NCBI RefSeq assembly: GCF_012933445.1 | Contig: NZ_JABBNC010000027.1 | Coordinates: 1-64,000 of the forward strand | DNA from: Actinoplanes sp. TBRC 11911 | GTDB lineage: Bacteria; Actinomycetota; Actinomycetes; Mycobacteriales; Micromonosporaceae | DNA: 64,000 bases | Direction: 5' to 3' | Shown: one piece after another, positions 37,007-47,137 of the stretch | Position numbering within the stretch: position 1 is the first letter of the stretch | How the letters are laid out: each line of letters starts with the position of its first letter | Program-made: the position numbers and the translations under genes | Notes under the pieces: generated by a model | Told to the model about the DNA's origin: nothing | Seen by the model: the letters and a program-made list of their open reading frames with translations, nothing else | The model's database searches: none

Positions 37007-40000
37007 ATGCGTAGGTTCGAACTCGTCGAAGGTAGTGTCGCAAAGTTCTGGGAAATTTCGCGGAACCGCGCGCAGGTCACCGTGCGGTGGGGCCTGGCCG
37101 GTACCAGCGGTGAGTCAACGGTCAAGGTCCTCGATGATCCCGCCTCGGCCGCAGCCCACGAGACCAAGCTCGTGGCCGAGAAGACCGAGAACGGGTACGT
37201 CGAGACCCTGGCCGCTGCGCCGGTAGTATCTCAAGCCGGACCTTCGCAAGCACCCAGCTCCCCGAAGGTCGTTTCACGTGACGAAGACACATTCGTGCTC
37301 CCATCGGCGTGGTATCGCCACCGTTATGCCCGACGGGGCAGCGGCGGCTCCATCACCTTCACTGCCGAGCCCAATGCGCGCGCGCTGCTCGACAGGCAGA
37401 TGACCGACACGGTCAACAAAGTCCTGCAGGCAGCGACCACCGACACCACCGTCGCTCGACAGGCCGTCGCATGGCTCGAGGGCAAGCCGGACGCCACACC
37501 GCTTGGGGCTGCCGCAGTCACTGTCACAAGTGAACTCGGGAACTGGATGATCCTCGACCAGCTCACGCATTTCGCGGACGTCTGGATCGCCGAGCATGGG
37601 CTGCGGTTCGCCGCCGAGGCTGCCACCGAGCTGATGACCCTCAAGGTCACCGACAACAACTTGCCACCGGAGGCGCACTACCACTATATGCAGGACAACC
37701 TTGGTGTCCGCCACATGCGAGCCGGCGAGTCCCGCGGGAATCACGCCATCGACCTCGCGGCAGAGATCACCCTGCGAATACGGCACGCGCTCGCCGCCGC
37801 ATCCGATGACGACTATGCCGATGTGGTCGCCGCGCTGACGCCGTACCGGGCGGGTCATCCGTATGCGCGCGCAGCCACATCCGTGCTCGTGCCCAGTCAA
37901 CGCGAATGGGTAGCGCGCGACATTGCTGACGCGGTCACCACTGGCGATCAATACCTCGCAGCATTCCTGACGGCGGCGACCGGCACCAAAGAGGAGTTGA
38001 CGGAGCTGGTCCCGGTGGCGTCGCCGTGGTTCGTCTTCCGGTCCTTGCCCATTCTCACCACGATCGTCGATGCTGTCGGTACGGGCACGGCCGACGCGCT
38101 GTTCCACTGGCTAGGGCACCCCACGGCTGACGCGGATTCTCAGCGCCGGCTGCTGTCCATACTCGAGCGGCTACCTGGCGACGAGGTGATGCAAGGACTC
38201 ATCGATCGGGCCGACCACAAGTACGTCATGCCCGCTCTGCTCAAGGCAACAGAGCGGCATCCGGTACGGGCGATGCGGCTGCTGTCCGAGTCCGCGTCGC
38301 AACGCTCGATCGCCGGCCTGCTCCAGGCTCACGTGCTGGCGCATCCCGCACTCGTCGACCAGGTACTTCCGGAACTTGAGCCGGAGGCAGCGAAGCGGAT
38401 TCAGGCGATCATCGCGGATTCCTCATCGTTGCGCGTCGCGCCGCTGTCCGCCGTGCCGTCGCTGCTCGTCGATCCCCCATGGCGGCGCCCTGCGAAAACC
38501 AGGAGACCCGTGGTACTCGGGAATCTGGAATGCCATGAACCCGCGGCGATCGACTGGGCCGCCGGGGAACGCGACACATGGGCTCTTGTCCGGTTCGACC
38601 GAGGCCACCGAGACGACAGCGAGCCGTGGGAAAGCCGATGGCACCGCATTCAGGCGAATAACGCCCGCTGGTCGGAAGCACCGTCGTTCTTCATCGACGG
38701 CCCGGAAGCTTACGTTAGGCCACTGCTGGCCCACTGGAAACCCCGCGAAACCTGGATGGCCGACGACTGGTTGCGGATCATCGCCGCACGTTTCGGGCTC
38801 GACTCGCTACCCCTCGTGCTGACGATGGCGCGCAGCAGTCCAGCCGAGATAGGAAAGATCCTCGTACCTTTCTTCTCGACCGAGGTGGCCATGCTGATGG
38901 CCGAATGGCTCGCGCGACTAAAGACCGCGCGCGCGACCGCGCTGGCATGGCTGCTGCGGCACCCTGCTTCGGCGGCGCGTGCGCTCGTGCCCTCCGCCCT
39001 GGCCAAGAACGGCGTGCCGCGCCGGCAGGCCGAGAACGCGCTGCTCGCGTTGCACCACCACGGCCACAGCGACGCAGTGCGATCGGCGGCGCGCGAATAC
39101 GGCACCGAGGCGGCCGTGGCCATCGACACGCTGCTGGACAGCGATCCAATCACGGTGCTGCCGATCAGGATGCCGGCATCACCCAGCTGGGTGACACCGG
39201 GCACGCTACCGCCGGTCAAGCTGCGTGACGGTTCCGGTGTGCTGCCTGGCGAGGCGGTGGCGAACCTGATCACGGTGCTGTCAATCGCACGACTCGACAC
39301 GCCGTACGCCGGGATGGACGTCGTAAAGGCCGCGTGCGACCCGGCGAGCCTGTCCGAGTTCGGATGGGGCCTGTTCCAACGATGGCAGGTGTCCGGGTCA
39401 CCGAGCAAGGACAACTGGATCCTCGACGCGCTCGGACACACCGGCAACGACGAAACTGTTCGCTTGCTCAGTCCGATGGTGCTCGCATGGCCGGGCGAGG
39501 GCGGCCATGCCAACGCGGTTTCCGGACTCAGCGCTCTGGCCGCGATCGGCACCGACGTCGCGCTGATGCATCTGCACGGTATCGCGCAACGGGCGAGGTT
39601 CAAAGCGCTCAAGACCGCCGCGCAGCAGAAGATGGACGAGGTCGCCGCCGGCCTGGGCCTGAACGTCGAACAGCTCGCCGACCGCCTCGTCCCCGACCTC
39701 GGGCTCGACGCCGGCGGCAACATGCGCCTGGACTACGGCCCGCGGCAGTTCACCGTCGGGTTCGACGAACGGTTGCGGCCGTTCGTCACCGACGTGGGCG
39801 GTAAACGTCTGAGGGCCTTGCCCAAACCGGGGGTGCGTGACGACGACGAGTTGGCACCTGCCGCGTATCGGAGGTTTACCAGTCTGAAGAAGGATGTTCG
39901 CACGATGGCGGACAGCCATATCCGGCGCCTCGAACGCGCGATGGTCACCGGCCGCCGCTGGACCGGTGCGGAGTTCCGCAGGTTGTTCGTTTCTCACCCG

Positions 40001-40618
40001 TTGATGTGGCACATCGTCCGCCGCTTGGTGTGGGGCCGGTACGACGTGTCCGGCACACTGATGGGAGCGCTGCGAGTGGCGGAGGACCGCAGCTTCGCCA
40101 CGGTTGACGAGGACGAGACGACGGTCGCCGACGACGAGTCGGTAGGCGTGGCACACCCGCTCGATCTCGGTGACACTCTTCCGGACTGGGTCGCGGTATT
40201 CGCCGACTACGAGATCCTGCAACCTTTCCCCCAACTCGGCCGGCCGGTGTTCACGCTCACCCGGGAGGAGGCCTCAAGTAATCGACTTACCCGCTTCGAG
40301 GGCATCACTGTGCCGACTGGCCAGCTCCTCGGCCTCGAGCGCCGCGGCTGGCGGCGGGAGGCACCACAGGACGCCGGCGTTCAGGGCTGTATCGAGCTGC
40401 CCCTCGACGGTGGCCGCGAGGTGGTCATCGACCTCGATCCCGGCGTCGTGGTGGGTGTGATGGACCTCATCCCGGAGCAGACACTCGACCGCGTCTATGT
40501 GTGGACTGGCGACGGCACCCGCTCGGAGGATCGCAGCAAGGCTGCACTGGCTTTGAGCGAGCTCGACGCGATAACTGTTTCCGAAGTCATCCGTGAACTC
40601 ACGGAGATCACCGCGTGA
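37007..40618 (+). CDS. yehI: WGR and DUF4132 domain protein (MolR/YehI-like)
   Basis: A 1,203-residue protein, close to the 1,210 of E. coli YehI (formerly MolR). The first 65 residues are a WGR domain (MRRFELVEGSVAKFWEISRN, then VTVRWGLAGTSGESTVKV), a module found in PARPs and presumed to bind nucleic acid. The usual W-G-R core is W-G-L here. The large middle is helical with HEAT-like stretches. The C-terminal DUF4132 part includes DDELAPAAYRRFTSLKKDVR and FRRLFVSHPLMWHIVRRLVW. The ATG at 37007 has GAAGG seven bases upstream. It is the first gene of the five-gene operon, with GTGA coupling to the MoxR gene. In this type of locus it is the likely effector or recognition subunit, but its function is not established. 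Confidence 0.88.
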   Translation: MRRFELVEGSVAKFWEISRNRAQVTVRWGLAGTSGESTVKVLDDPASAAAHETKLVAEKTENGYVETLAAAPVVSQAGPSQAPSSPKVVSRDEDTFVLPSAWYRHRYARRGSGGSITFTAEPNARALLDRQMTDTVNKVLQAATTDTTVARQAVAWLEGKPDATPLGAAAVTVTSELGNWMILDQLTHFADVWIAEHGLRFAAEAATELMTLKVTDNNLPPEAHYHYMQDNLGVRHMRAGESRGNHAIDLAAEITLRIRHALAAASDDDYADVVAALTPYRAGHPYARAATSVLVPSQREWVARDIADAVTTGDQYLAAFLTAATGTKEELTELVPVASPWFVFRSLPILTTIVDAVGTGTADALFHWLGHPTADADSQRRLLSILERLPGDEVMQGLIDRADHKYVMPALLKATERHPVRAMRLLSESASQRSIAGLLQAHVLAHPALVDQVLPELEPEAAKRIQAIIADSSSLRVAPLSAVPSLLVDPPWRRPAKTRRPVVLGNLECHEPAAIDWAAGERDTWALVRFDRGHRDDSEPWESRWHRIQANNARWSEAPSFFIDGPEAYVRPLLAHWKPRETWMADDWLRIIAARFGLDSLPLVLTMARSSPAEIGKILVPFFSTEVAMLMAEWLARLKTARATALAWLLRHPASAARALVPSALAKNGVPRRQAENALLALHHHGHSDAVRSAAREYGTEAAVAIDTLLDSDPITVLPIRMPASPSWVTPGTLPPVKLRDGSGVLPGEAVANLITVLSIARLDTPYAGMDVVKAACDPASLSEFGWGLFQRWQVSGSPSKDNWILDALGHTGNDETVRLLSPMVLAWPGEGGHANAVSGLSALAAIGTDVALMHLHGIAQRARFKALKTAAQQKMDEVAAGLGLNVEQLADRLVPDLGLDAGGNMRLDYGPRQFTVGFDERLRPFVTDVGGKRLRALPKPGVRDDDELAPAAYRRFTSLKKDVRTMADSHIRRLERAMVTGRRWTGAEFRRLFVSHPLMWHIVRRLVWGRYDVSGTLMGALRVAEDRSFATVDEDETTVADDESVGVAHPLDLGDTLPDWVAVFADYEILQPFPQLGRPVFTLTREEASSNRLTRFEGITVPTGQLLGLERRGWRREAPQDAGVQGCIELPLDGGREVVIDLDPGVVVGVMDLIPEQTLDRVYVWTGDGTRSEDRSKAALALSELDAITVSEVIRELTEITA

Positions 40619-41733
40619 ACGCCCATGCCGCGGTCGAGGTCGCCGCGTCTGCTACCGAGGTACAGCGGCCACCGGCCGAGCTTCGCTACGCCGACGAGCT
40701 GGCCCGGTTACGGGCCACGGACACCGGCGCACGGCCACCCGGCTGGGTGTTGAGCGTGCAGGCCGCGCGCAGCTTCGTCGTTGGCGATGACGCGCTCGGC
40801 GTCACCCGCAAGTTCGTCGGTGATCCGTCACTCATCGACCGCGCCCTGATCTCGCTTGCCACAAGCCGCGGCCTGATGCTGGTCGGCGAGCCCGGCACAG
40901 CGAAGTCGCTGCTGTCGGAGTTGCTTGCGACGGCAGTGAGCGGTGATTCGACGTTAACCATTCAGGGCGGCGCCGCGACCACGGAAGACCAGATCCGCTA
41001 TTCGTGGAACTACGCGCTGCTGGTAGCCGATGGTCCGTCCACTCGGTCGCTGGTGCCGGCACCCCTTCTGCGTGGTATGGCCGACGGTCGCACCGTCCGC
41101 TTCGAGGAGATCACTCGATGCCCCATCGAGGTGCAGGACTGCCTGCTCTCGCCGCTGTCCGACCGGGTACTGGCGATCCCGGAGCTGAGCGGGCCAGACG
41201 CAACGGTGTTCGCCCGTGACGGTTTCAACATCATCGCCACCGCGAACACTCACGACCGCGGTGTCAATGACATGAGCTCGGCACTCAAGCGGCGCTTCAA
41301 CTTCGAGACGGTGTTCCCGATCGCGGACTTCGCTACCGAGCTGGCGCTGGTCGCCGACGAGGCCGCCAAGCTGCTGCGGCGCTCAGGGGTCACCACCGAG
41401 CCGCGTCGTGACATCCTGGAGGTTCTGGTCACCACGTTCCGGGAGCTGCGCTCCGGGGAGACCGTGCGAGGCGACTCAATGGAGCGGCTGTCATCGGCGA
41501 TGAGTACGGCGGAAGCGGTGTCCGTCGCGCATGCCGTCGGGTTGCGCGGGTGGTTTCTGCGCGGGGAACCGGGCAACGCCGAGGATGTGGTCGCTTGCCT
41601 GGCCGGCGCCGCGGCAAAGGACAACCCCGATGATCTCGCCAAGCTGCGCCGTTACCTGTCCCAGCAGGTCGCCTGGCGCGCCGGTGAGCAGTGGACCGCG
41701 TTGCACCAGGCCCGTCACATGCTGCCGGGCTGA
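40615..41733 (+). CDS. yehL: MoxR-family AAA+ ATPase (YehL-like)
   Basis: A 372-residue AAA+ ATPase. Walker A is LMLVGEPGTAKSLLSELLA near residues 86-104, Walker B is RTVRFEEITRCP near 160, sensor 1 is NIIATANTHDRG near 205, and the arginine finger region is MSSALKRRFNFET. MoxR ATPases act as chaperone-like motors that insert metals or remodel partners carrying VWA domains. Such a partner is encoded two genes downstream. The GTG start overlaps the previous stop (GTGA). Length and position match E. coli YehL. Confidence 0.93.
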   Translation: MNAHAAVEVAASATEVQRPPAELRYADELARLRATDTGARPPGWVLSVQAARSFVVGDDALGVTRKFVGDPSLIDRALISLATSRGLMLVGEPGTAKSLLSELLATAVSGDSTLTIQGGAATTEDQIRYSWNYALLVADGPSTRSLVPAPLLRGMADGRTVRFEEITRCPIEVQDCLLSPLSDRVLAIPELSGPDATVFARDGFNIIATANTHDRGVNDMSSALKRRFNFETVFPIADFATELALVADEAAKLLRRSGVTTEPRRDILEVLVTTFRELRSGETVRGDSMERLSSAMSTAEAVSVAHAVGLRGWFLRGEPGNAEDVVACLAGAAAKDNPDDLAKLRRYLSQQVAWRAGEQWTALHQARHMLPG

Positions 41734-41744
41734 ACCCGCCAGCC

Positions 41745-44003
41745 ATGGGGGTCACATTCATCGGCGTTCGCCACCACAGCCCGGCCTGCGCCCGGCTCGT
41801 CGCGTCCACAATCGACCGGGTTCGGCCCGCGTACGTGCTGATCGAAGGCCCAGCCGACCTCAACGATCGGATCGGCGAGCTGTTGCTGGGACATGAGCTG
41901 CCCATCGCGGTGTTCACGAGCTTTCACGACGAAGAAGGCGGGCACGAGTCGTGGACACCTCTGTGCGACTACTCGCCCGAGTGGGTGGCGCTCAACCACG
42001 GCCGCGACGCGGGCGCGGAACTGCGTTTCATCGACCTGCCGGCATGGCATCCAACGTTCGCCGGGCGCAGCAACCGCTACGCGGATGCCGAACTGCGCCA
42101 CGCCGACGTGATCGACCGGCTGTGCCGCGGCTTCAAGCTCGACAACGCCGACGCGCTCTGGGACCACCTGATGGAGATCGGCCCGGACGATGGCCTCGCC
42201 GAGCGGCTCGCCGCTTACTTCGACCTGGTACGCGCTACGGCCGAGGCAGGCGAGCCCGACACCGCGCGCGAGGCCTACATGGCGCGATGGGTGCGAGCCG
42301 CGCACGCTGCCGCCGGCGATCTCCCGGTCGTCGTGGTGACCGGCGGTTTCCACCGCCCTGCCCTGGTCGCCGCGTTGGCCGCAGGCGGGGACACGTCGTG
42401 GCCGGAGGTTCCCGGGTTGCCCGAGGGTGTACGCGGTGGAAGTTTCCTCGCGCCGTACTCGTTCCGGCGGCTCGACGCCTTCGACGGTTACCAGTCGGGG
42501 ATGCCGTCGCCCGCGTATTACCAGCAGCTGTGGGAATCGGGCCCAGAGGGCGCGGCAAGGCACCTCGAGGAGGCGGTCGTCTCGCGGCTGAGAGAACGCA
42601 AGCAGCCGGTGTCCACGGCGGACCTGATCGCCGCGCGGGCCACCGCAGACGGCTTGGCCGCAACGCGGGGGCACATTCACCCGTCGCGTGCTGACGTACT
42701 CGACGGACTGGCATCAGCGTTGATCGACGAAGCTCTGGACGTACCCCTGCCATGGTCGTCTCGAGGCACGCTGCGTGCCAGCAACCACCCTGTTGTGGTG
42801 GAGATGGTCGCGGCACTCAGCGGAAGTCGCGTCGGACGCCTGCATCCTGACACGCCCGCGCCGCCGCTGGTGCACGACCTGGACGCTGAGCTCGTGCGGG
42901 CCGGCCTCGACGAGCCGGCCGAACTCTCGCTGGACTTGACCCTAGACGACGACCGGGAGCGCAGCCGTATCCTGCACCGGGTGCGGATCCTGGGCGTGCC
43001 CGGGTTCGACCGTACGTCCGGACCGGGGACCGGACTCGACCCCATGATGACCGAGCGGTGGACTCTGCGATCGGAGCCGGGCCGGCTCACCGCGGTGATC
43101 GAGGCGGGTGCGTACGGCGCGACGCTCGCCGACGCGAGTGCGGCGATACTCGGCGAACGGTCGGCAGGGGCGAGCATCGACACCCTGTCCCGGGTGCTGT
43201 TCGACGCCGCGCTCGCGGGTATCCACCAGGTTTCCGAGCAGGCGCTCTCTGACGTCGACGCCACCGTCGCGATGGCCCCCGAGCTCGGCACGCTCGGGCG
43301 CGCACTGGCCGTGGTGGTGACCATGTGGCGTCATGACCACATCTTCGGTACCGCCCGCAACGCTACGTTGGGGCGGGTGATCGGCGCCGCCGTGCGCCGG
43401 ATTCTGTGGTTGGCCGAGGGCGTGCGCGGCGGTGCGGTCCCCGCCGACCTGGGCAGGATCGCCGCGATCGCCGCGTGCCGGGATGCTCTAAGACATGCCG
43501 GAACAGCGCTCGGCTTGGATGTCACCGACGCGCTTGAGGTGACCGAGCGGATCACGTCCGATACCACCGCGCCACCGGACATACGCGGTGCTGCGTTCGG
43601 TTTACGGTGGGCCCTGTCCAGCCGGAGGGCGCTGGATCCCGTACGGGTCACACGCGGGGCATTCATGGTGCGGACGCTCGGAGACTGGCTCGCCGGACTG
43701 TTCGCGCTCGCCCGCGAGGAGGTCCTGCACGCCGAGGAGATCATCGGCCTTCTGGACGAGATGCTCTCGGCCATGCCGGTGGAGGATTTCCTGGTGGCGT
43801 TGCCCGCGCTACGGCAGGCGTTCGCGTTCTTCCCACCCCGCGAACGCGAAGCCATCGCCGAGCGGCTGCTCAGGCGCCGGGGCATCCTCGGCACTGGCCG
43901 CTCATTGCTGCGCGCCGTCACCGACCCGGCCGTGGTGGCAGCCGGCATGCATCTCGACGAACAGGTCGACACGCTCCTTCAGCGTGAAGGACTGCTCTCA
44001 TGA
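41745..44003 (+). CDS. yehM: DUF5682 family protein (YehM-like)
   Basis: A 752-residue protein comparable to E. coli YehM (759). The N-terminal third resembles the ChaN/EreA/TraB-type fold, with conserved polar positions in VTFIGVRHHSPACARLVAST, in AYVLIEGPADLNDRI and in VVVTGGFHRPALVAAL. These could form a metal or phosphate site. The rest is mostly helical. The ATG at 41745 is 12 bases after the MoxR stop; a longer in-frame start at 41691 would overlap MoxR and is less likely. Its stop overlaps the VWA start. Function is unknown; the MoxR-VWA context implies it is a client or enzyme subunit of the complex. Confidence 0.88.
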   Translation: MGVTFIGVRHHSPACARLVASTIDRVRPAYVLIEGPADLNDRIGELLLGHELPIAVFTSFHDEEGGHESWTPLCDYSPEWVALNHGRDAGAELRFIDLPAWHPTFAGRSNRYADAELRHADVIDRLCRGFKLDNADALWDHLMEIGPDDGLAERLAAYFDLVRATAEAGEPDTAREAYMARWVRAAHAAAGDLPVVVVTGGFHRPALVAALAAGGDTSWPEVPGLPEGVRGGSFLAPYSFRRLDAFDGYQSGMPSPAYYQQLWESGPEGAARHLEEAVVSRLRERKQPVSTADLIAARATADGLAATRGHIHPSRADVLDGLASALIDEALDVPLPWSSRGTLRASNHPVVVEMVAALSGSRVGRLHPDTPAPPLVHDLDAELVRAGLDEPAELSLDLTLDDDRERSRILHRVRILGVPGFDRTSGPGTGLDPMMTERWTLRSEPGRLTAVIEAGAYGATLADASAAILGERSAGASIDTLSRVLFDAALAGIHQVSEQALSDVDATVAMAPELGTLGRALAVVVTMWRHDHIFGTARNATLGRVIGAAVRRILWLAEGVRGGAVPADLGRIAAIAACRDALRHAGTALGLDVTDALEVTERITSDTTAPPDIRGAAFGLRWALSSRRALDPVRVTRGAFMVRTLGDWLAGLFALAREEVLHAEEIIGLLDEMLSAMPVEDFLVALPALRQAFAFFPPREREAIAERLLRRRGILGTGRSLLRAVTDPAVVAAGMHLDEQVDTLLQREGLLS

Positions 44004-45109
44004 TCGACCCGGATCTGGAACGCTGGCGGCTCGTGCTAGGTGAGCCGGCTTCCGTTGTCGGGGACCTCAGTGCCGAGGGCACGTCATGCGACGCCGCGCT
44101 GGACTGGTTGTACGGACGCGACGTGGAGCACGACGACCGTGACGTACGGCAGGGCGGTCTTGGCGCTTCAGTGCTGACCACCGTCGACTGGCTCCACGAC
44201 ATCAACCGGCTGTTCCCGAGGGAGACCATCGAACGGCTGCACCGTGACGCGGTCGAACGGTATGAGATCACCGACATCGTGACCGACCCCGCGGTACTTG
44301 AGGCAATCGAGCCGAGTCCCGCTCTGCTGCGGGCCGTGCTGCAGACCAAGCACTTGATGAACCCGGACGTGTTACGGCAAGGCCGACGAATCGTCGAGGC
44401 GGTGGTTCGTGACCTCATGGCGACGATGACCACCCAGATCCGCTCCGCATTCACCGGAACCCGCGCGCGGCGGCCCAGCCGACAGAAACAGGCACGTGAC
44501 TTCGACGTGACCCGTACGCTACGGGCGAACCTCGGCCACTACCGGCCCGGCGAGCGTCGGCTGTACATCGAGACGCCGCACTTCTTCTCCCGTACTCGCA
44601 AACAGGTCGAGCAATGGCAGGTGATCCTGCTCGTGGACCAGTCCGGCTCCATGGTCGACTCGGTGATCCACGCCGCGGTCACGGCTGCCTGCCTGTGGGC
44701 ATTGCCCGGAGTCCGCACGCACCTGGTCGCGTTCGATACCGAGGTCGTCGACCTGACCAGCGATGTCGACGATCCGGTCGAGCTGCTCATGAGCGTCCAA
44801 CTCGGCGGCGGTACGGATATCGGACGCGCCGTCCGATACAGCATCAGCCTGATCGAGCGGCCGCGACGTGCCATCGTGGTCCTGATCAGTGACTTCTTTG
44901 AGGGCGGTTCGACCCCTGTCCTGGTTCGCGCGGTCCGCGAATTGCTCGATCAGGGCACCAAGGTGCTCGGATTGGCGGCGTTGGACACGCAGGCCACGCC
45001 CACATACGACCGGGATACCGCGCAGCGCCTCGCCGACGTGGGCGCGGCGATCGGCGCGATGACCCCGGGCGAGCTCGCGGCGTTCATCGCGCAGCAGGTG
45101 GGACGATGA
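44000..45109 (+). CDS. yehP: VWA domain protein (YehP-like)
   Basis: A 369-residue protein. The N-terminal 200 residues are helical. The C-terminal von Willebrand factor A domain has a complete MIDAS: DxSxS in VILLVDQSGSMVDSVIHAAV, Thr in LGGGTDIGRAVRYSI, and Asp in VVLISDFFEGGSTPVLVRAV. It should bind a divalent metal and an acidic ligand, and serve as the adaptor remodelled by the MoxR ATPase. ATGA overlaps join it to both neighbours. The length matches E. coli YehP (378). Confidence 0.93.
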   Translation: MIDPDLERWRLVLGEPASVVGDLSAEGTSCDAALDWLYGRDVEHDDRDVRQGGLGASVLTTVDWLHDINRLFPRETIERLHRDAVERYEITDIVTDPAVLEAIEPSPALLRAVLQTKHLMNPDVLRQGRRIVEAVVRDLMATMTTQIRSAFTGTRARRPSRQKQARDFDVTRTLRANLGHYRPGERRLYIETPHFFSRTRKQVEQWQVILLVDQSGSMVDSVIHAAVTAACLWALPGVRTHLVAFDTEVVDLTSDVDDPVELLMSVQLGGGTDIGRAVRYSISLIERPRRAIVVLISDFFEGGSTPVLVRAVRELLDQGTKVLGLAALDTQATPTYDRDTAQRLADVGAAIGAMTPGELAAFIAQQVGR

Positions 45110-47028
45110 GAACCGATCTGCAGGCTTTGACGGCGGACATACTTGCCGAACTAACCAACCGTGGCTTGGTCAAACGCGCGGCGCGGGATATCGAGAGGAT
45201 GGCGCTGGCGGTAACCGAGGACGACGCCGGCACGGTTCGTGCTACCTACCCGGACGGGAATACGGCCTCCCTTCCGGTCGGTGAGCTCGACGAAGGAACA
45301 TGCGGCTGTGGCGCGACAGGGGTGTGCCGTCACCTCGTCGGGCTTGTGCTCGCTTACCAGACGTCGGTTGCGCCGCAGGCATCCGCTGGCAGTCGCTGGT
45401 CGCCTGGTGAGTTTAGCGATGACCAGGTGATGACACGGATCGGCGAGCGCGCAATGGCCGCCGCACGGCGGGGTGCGGCCGCGGGCTACGTCGCACGGGT
45501 CCATCGCGGGGGGCCAGACAACCCGGTGCCCAGCGTGGAGTTGCCGGCGGCAACCGTCCGTTTCCTCGTGCCGCATGATCTGCGGTTCGCCCGGAGCGAC
45601 GCGGCCGCTGGGACACGCGAGGACGTGCTGGCTTTGGCGGTGTGGGCGTTCCGGGCCGCCGACGAGCGGGCGCCCGGCACAACCGATGTACACGTGCAGG
45701 TCGGCGGCACGGCGGCGCGGGAGGCTACGGCGGGTCTCGACAGCGTCGTGGCACTGGCGGGACGGGTACTGCGTGAGGGCGCGGTACACCTGGACGTGGC
45801 ACTGACAGCCGACATTGCCGTGGTGCGGCGAGACCTGGAGGCTGCTCGCATGAGATGGCCCTTGCTCGCGGTGGACGACCTCGTCGCACAGCTCGCGGCG
45901 TATCGGAAACGCAGCGCCCGTTATCGTCCTGAATCACTCGCTGATCACATCGCCGAACTAGCCGCACGCCGACGGGCGGTGGCGAACGACGGGTCCGCGC
46001 TACGCTCCCGGGTGCTCGGTACCGACGAGGCTTCCGAGACGCCGCTGCGCCGCGCGCGTCTCGATGGATTGGGAGCGCGCGTCTCAGCTCTGGGCGGTGA
46101 ACGGACGGTCGATCTGTTTCTGGCCCACGCGGACAGTGCGACGGTTCTGGTGCTGCGACGTGCGTACGAGACCGAGGATGCTGGTCCGCAGTTGGCTGCG
46201 CGGCGTATCGCCGGGGTGAGTGTCGGCACACTCGCCAGTGGCGTCATCGTCACCGAGTCCGCGGTCCGCAGTGCCAGCCGTGCGGTGCGCCTCAGCACCC
46301 GCCAGTCCAGCCGTACCGAGGTGATGACCGCCCGGGCACTGTGGCAGGACCTGCCCCGGAACCTGATAGCCGAAGACCTGAGCCGGCTCGCGGACGAGCT
46401 GGACGTGTTGCCACCGCGCCCAATCCGGGCTCGCGTCGAGGCGGAAATGATCCGGATCATCCCGGTGGCCGAGGTTCGCTCGATCGAGTACGCGCCGGGT
46501 GCCCAGCGCCTCGACGCGGTCATCGCGGACGTTTCCGGGGCCACTGCGGTGGTCTCGACAGTGCACGCCTCCTGGGCGCCCGGCCGTTTGGATGCGGTGG
46601 CCGCCGCCCTGAGAGGTTCGGTGCGTTATGTTTCCGGCAGTGTCCGTCACGCCGGCGGCAGTATCTTCATCGATCCGATCGGCTTCGCTGTCGCGGGTGA
46701 TGTCGTGGTACCCGATCTGCGACCGGCCGACCGAGGTACAGCGCCAGGTGGACCGGCCCGGGTTTTGGCAGATCCGCTCGCGCTGGCACTCGACGAGGCA
46801 ATGTCGCTGCTCGCTGAACTGGTGCACCGGGGATTGCAGCACACGCCGATGACGATGAACGGACGCCTGCGCGACGCCGCGACACGACTGCGCGGGCTGG
46901 GACTGCGTCGCACCGCGGACGCGATAGATACGTTCACCGGTCTGCTCGGGCCCGATCCGGGTGAGGCTGCGGTGACCGCTTGGGTCGACGCCTATCTGCG
47001 TCTCAGCCTCGCGGCCGAGCTGCGGTGA
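45106..47028 (+). CDS. yehQ: SWIM zinc-finger protein (YehQ-like)
   Basis: A 640-residue protein with a SWIM zinc finger (CxC...CxH) in GTCGCGATGVCRHLVGLVLA near residues 64-84. SWIM fingers bind DNA or protein partners. The remainder has no recognised domain, apart from strand-rich segments such as VDLFLAHADSATVLVLRRAY and a helical C-terminus. The start overlaps the VWA stop (ATGA). The length is close to E. coli YehQ. It is the last gene of the five-gene operon and may supply target recognition. Confidence 0.9.
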   Translation: MRTDLQALTADILAELTNRGLVKRAARDIERMALAVTEDDAGTVRATYPDGNTASLPVGELDEGTCGCGATGVCRHLVGLVLAYQTSVAPQASAGSRWSPGEFSDDQVMTRIGERAMAAARRGAAAGYVARVHRGGPDNPVPSVELPAATVRFLVPHDLRFARSDAAAGTREDVLALAVWAFRAADERAPGTTDVHVQVGGTAAREATAGLDSVVALAGRVLREGAVHLDVALTADIAVVRRDLEAARMRWPLLAVDDLVAQLAAYRKRSARYRPESLADHIAELAARRRAVANDGSALRSRVLGTDEASETPLRRARLDGLGARVSALGGERTVDLFLAHADSATVLVLRRAYETEDAGPQLAARRIAGVSVGTLASGVIVTESAVRSASRAVRLSTRQSSRTEVMTARALWQDLPRNLIAEDLSRLADELDVLPPRPIRARVEAEMIRIIPVAEVRSIEYAPGAQRLDAVIADVSGATAVVSTVHASWAPGRLDAVAAALRGSVRYVSGSVRHAGGSIFIDPIGFAVAGDVVVPDLRPADRGTAPGGPARVLADPLALALDEAMSLLAELVHRGLQHTPMTMNGRLRDAATRLRGLGLRRTADAIDTFTGLLGPDPGEAAVTAWVDAYLRLSLAAELR

Positions 47029-47137
47029 GGGGTGGATTCTGGCCAGGATCAGTTGCTTGATGTCGGCTTCGACTCACCTTGTGACTGCCCCGTGCATCCG
47101 GCCGCAAGCTCCGGCTACGCGACGTATCCTCGCGTAC

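Noticed and set aside
46084..46842. A 252-codon minus-strand frame inside the SWIM gene
   Set aside because: It is antisense to a well-supported gene in a GC-rich region, where such shadow frames are common.
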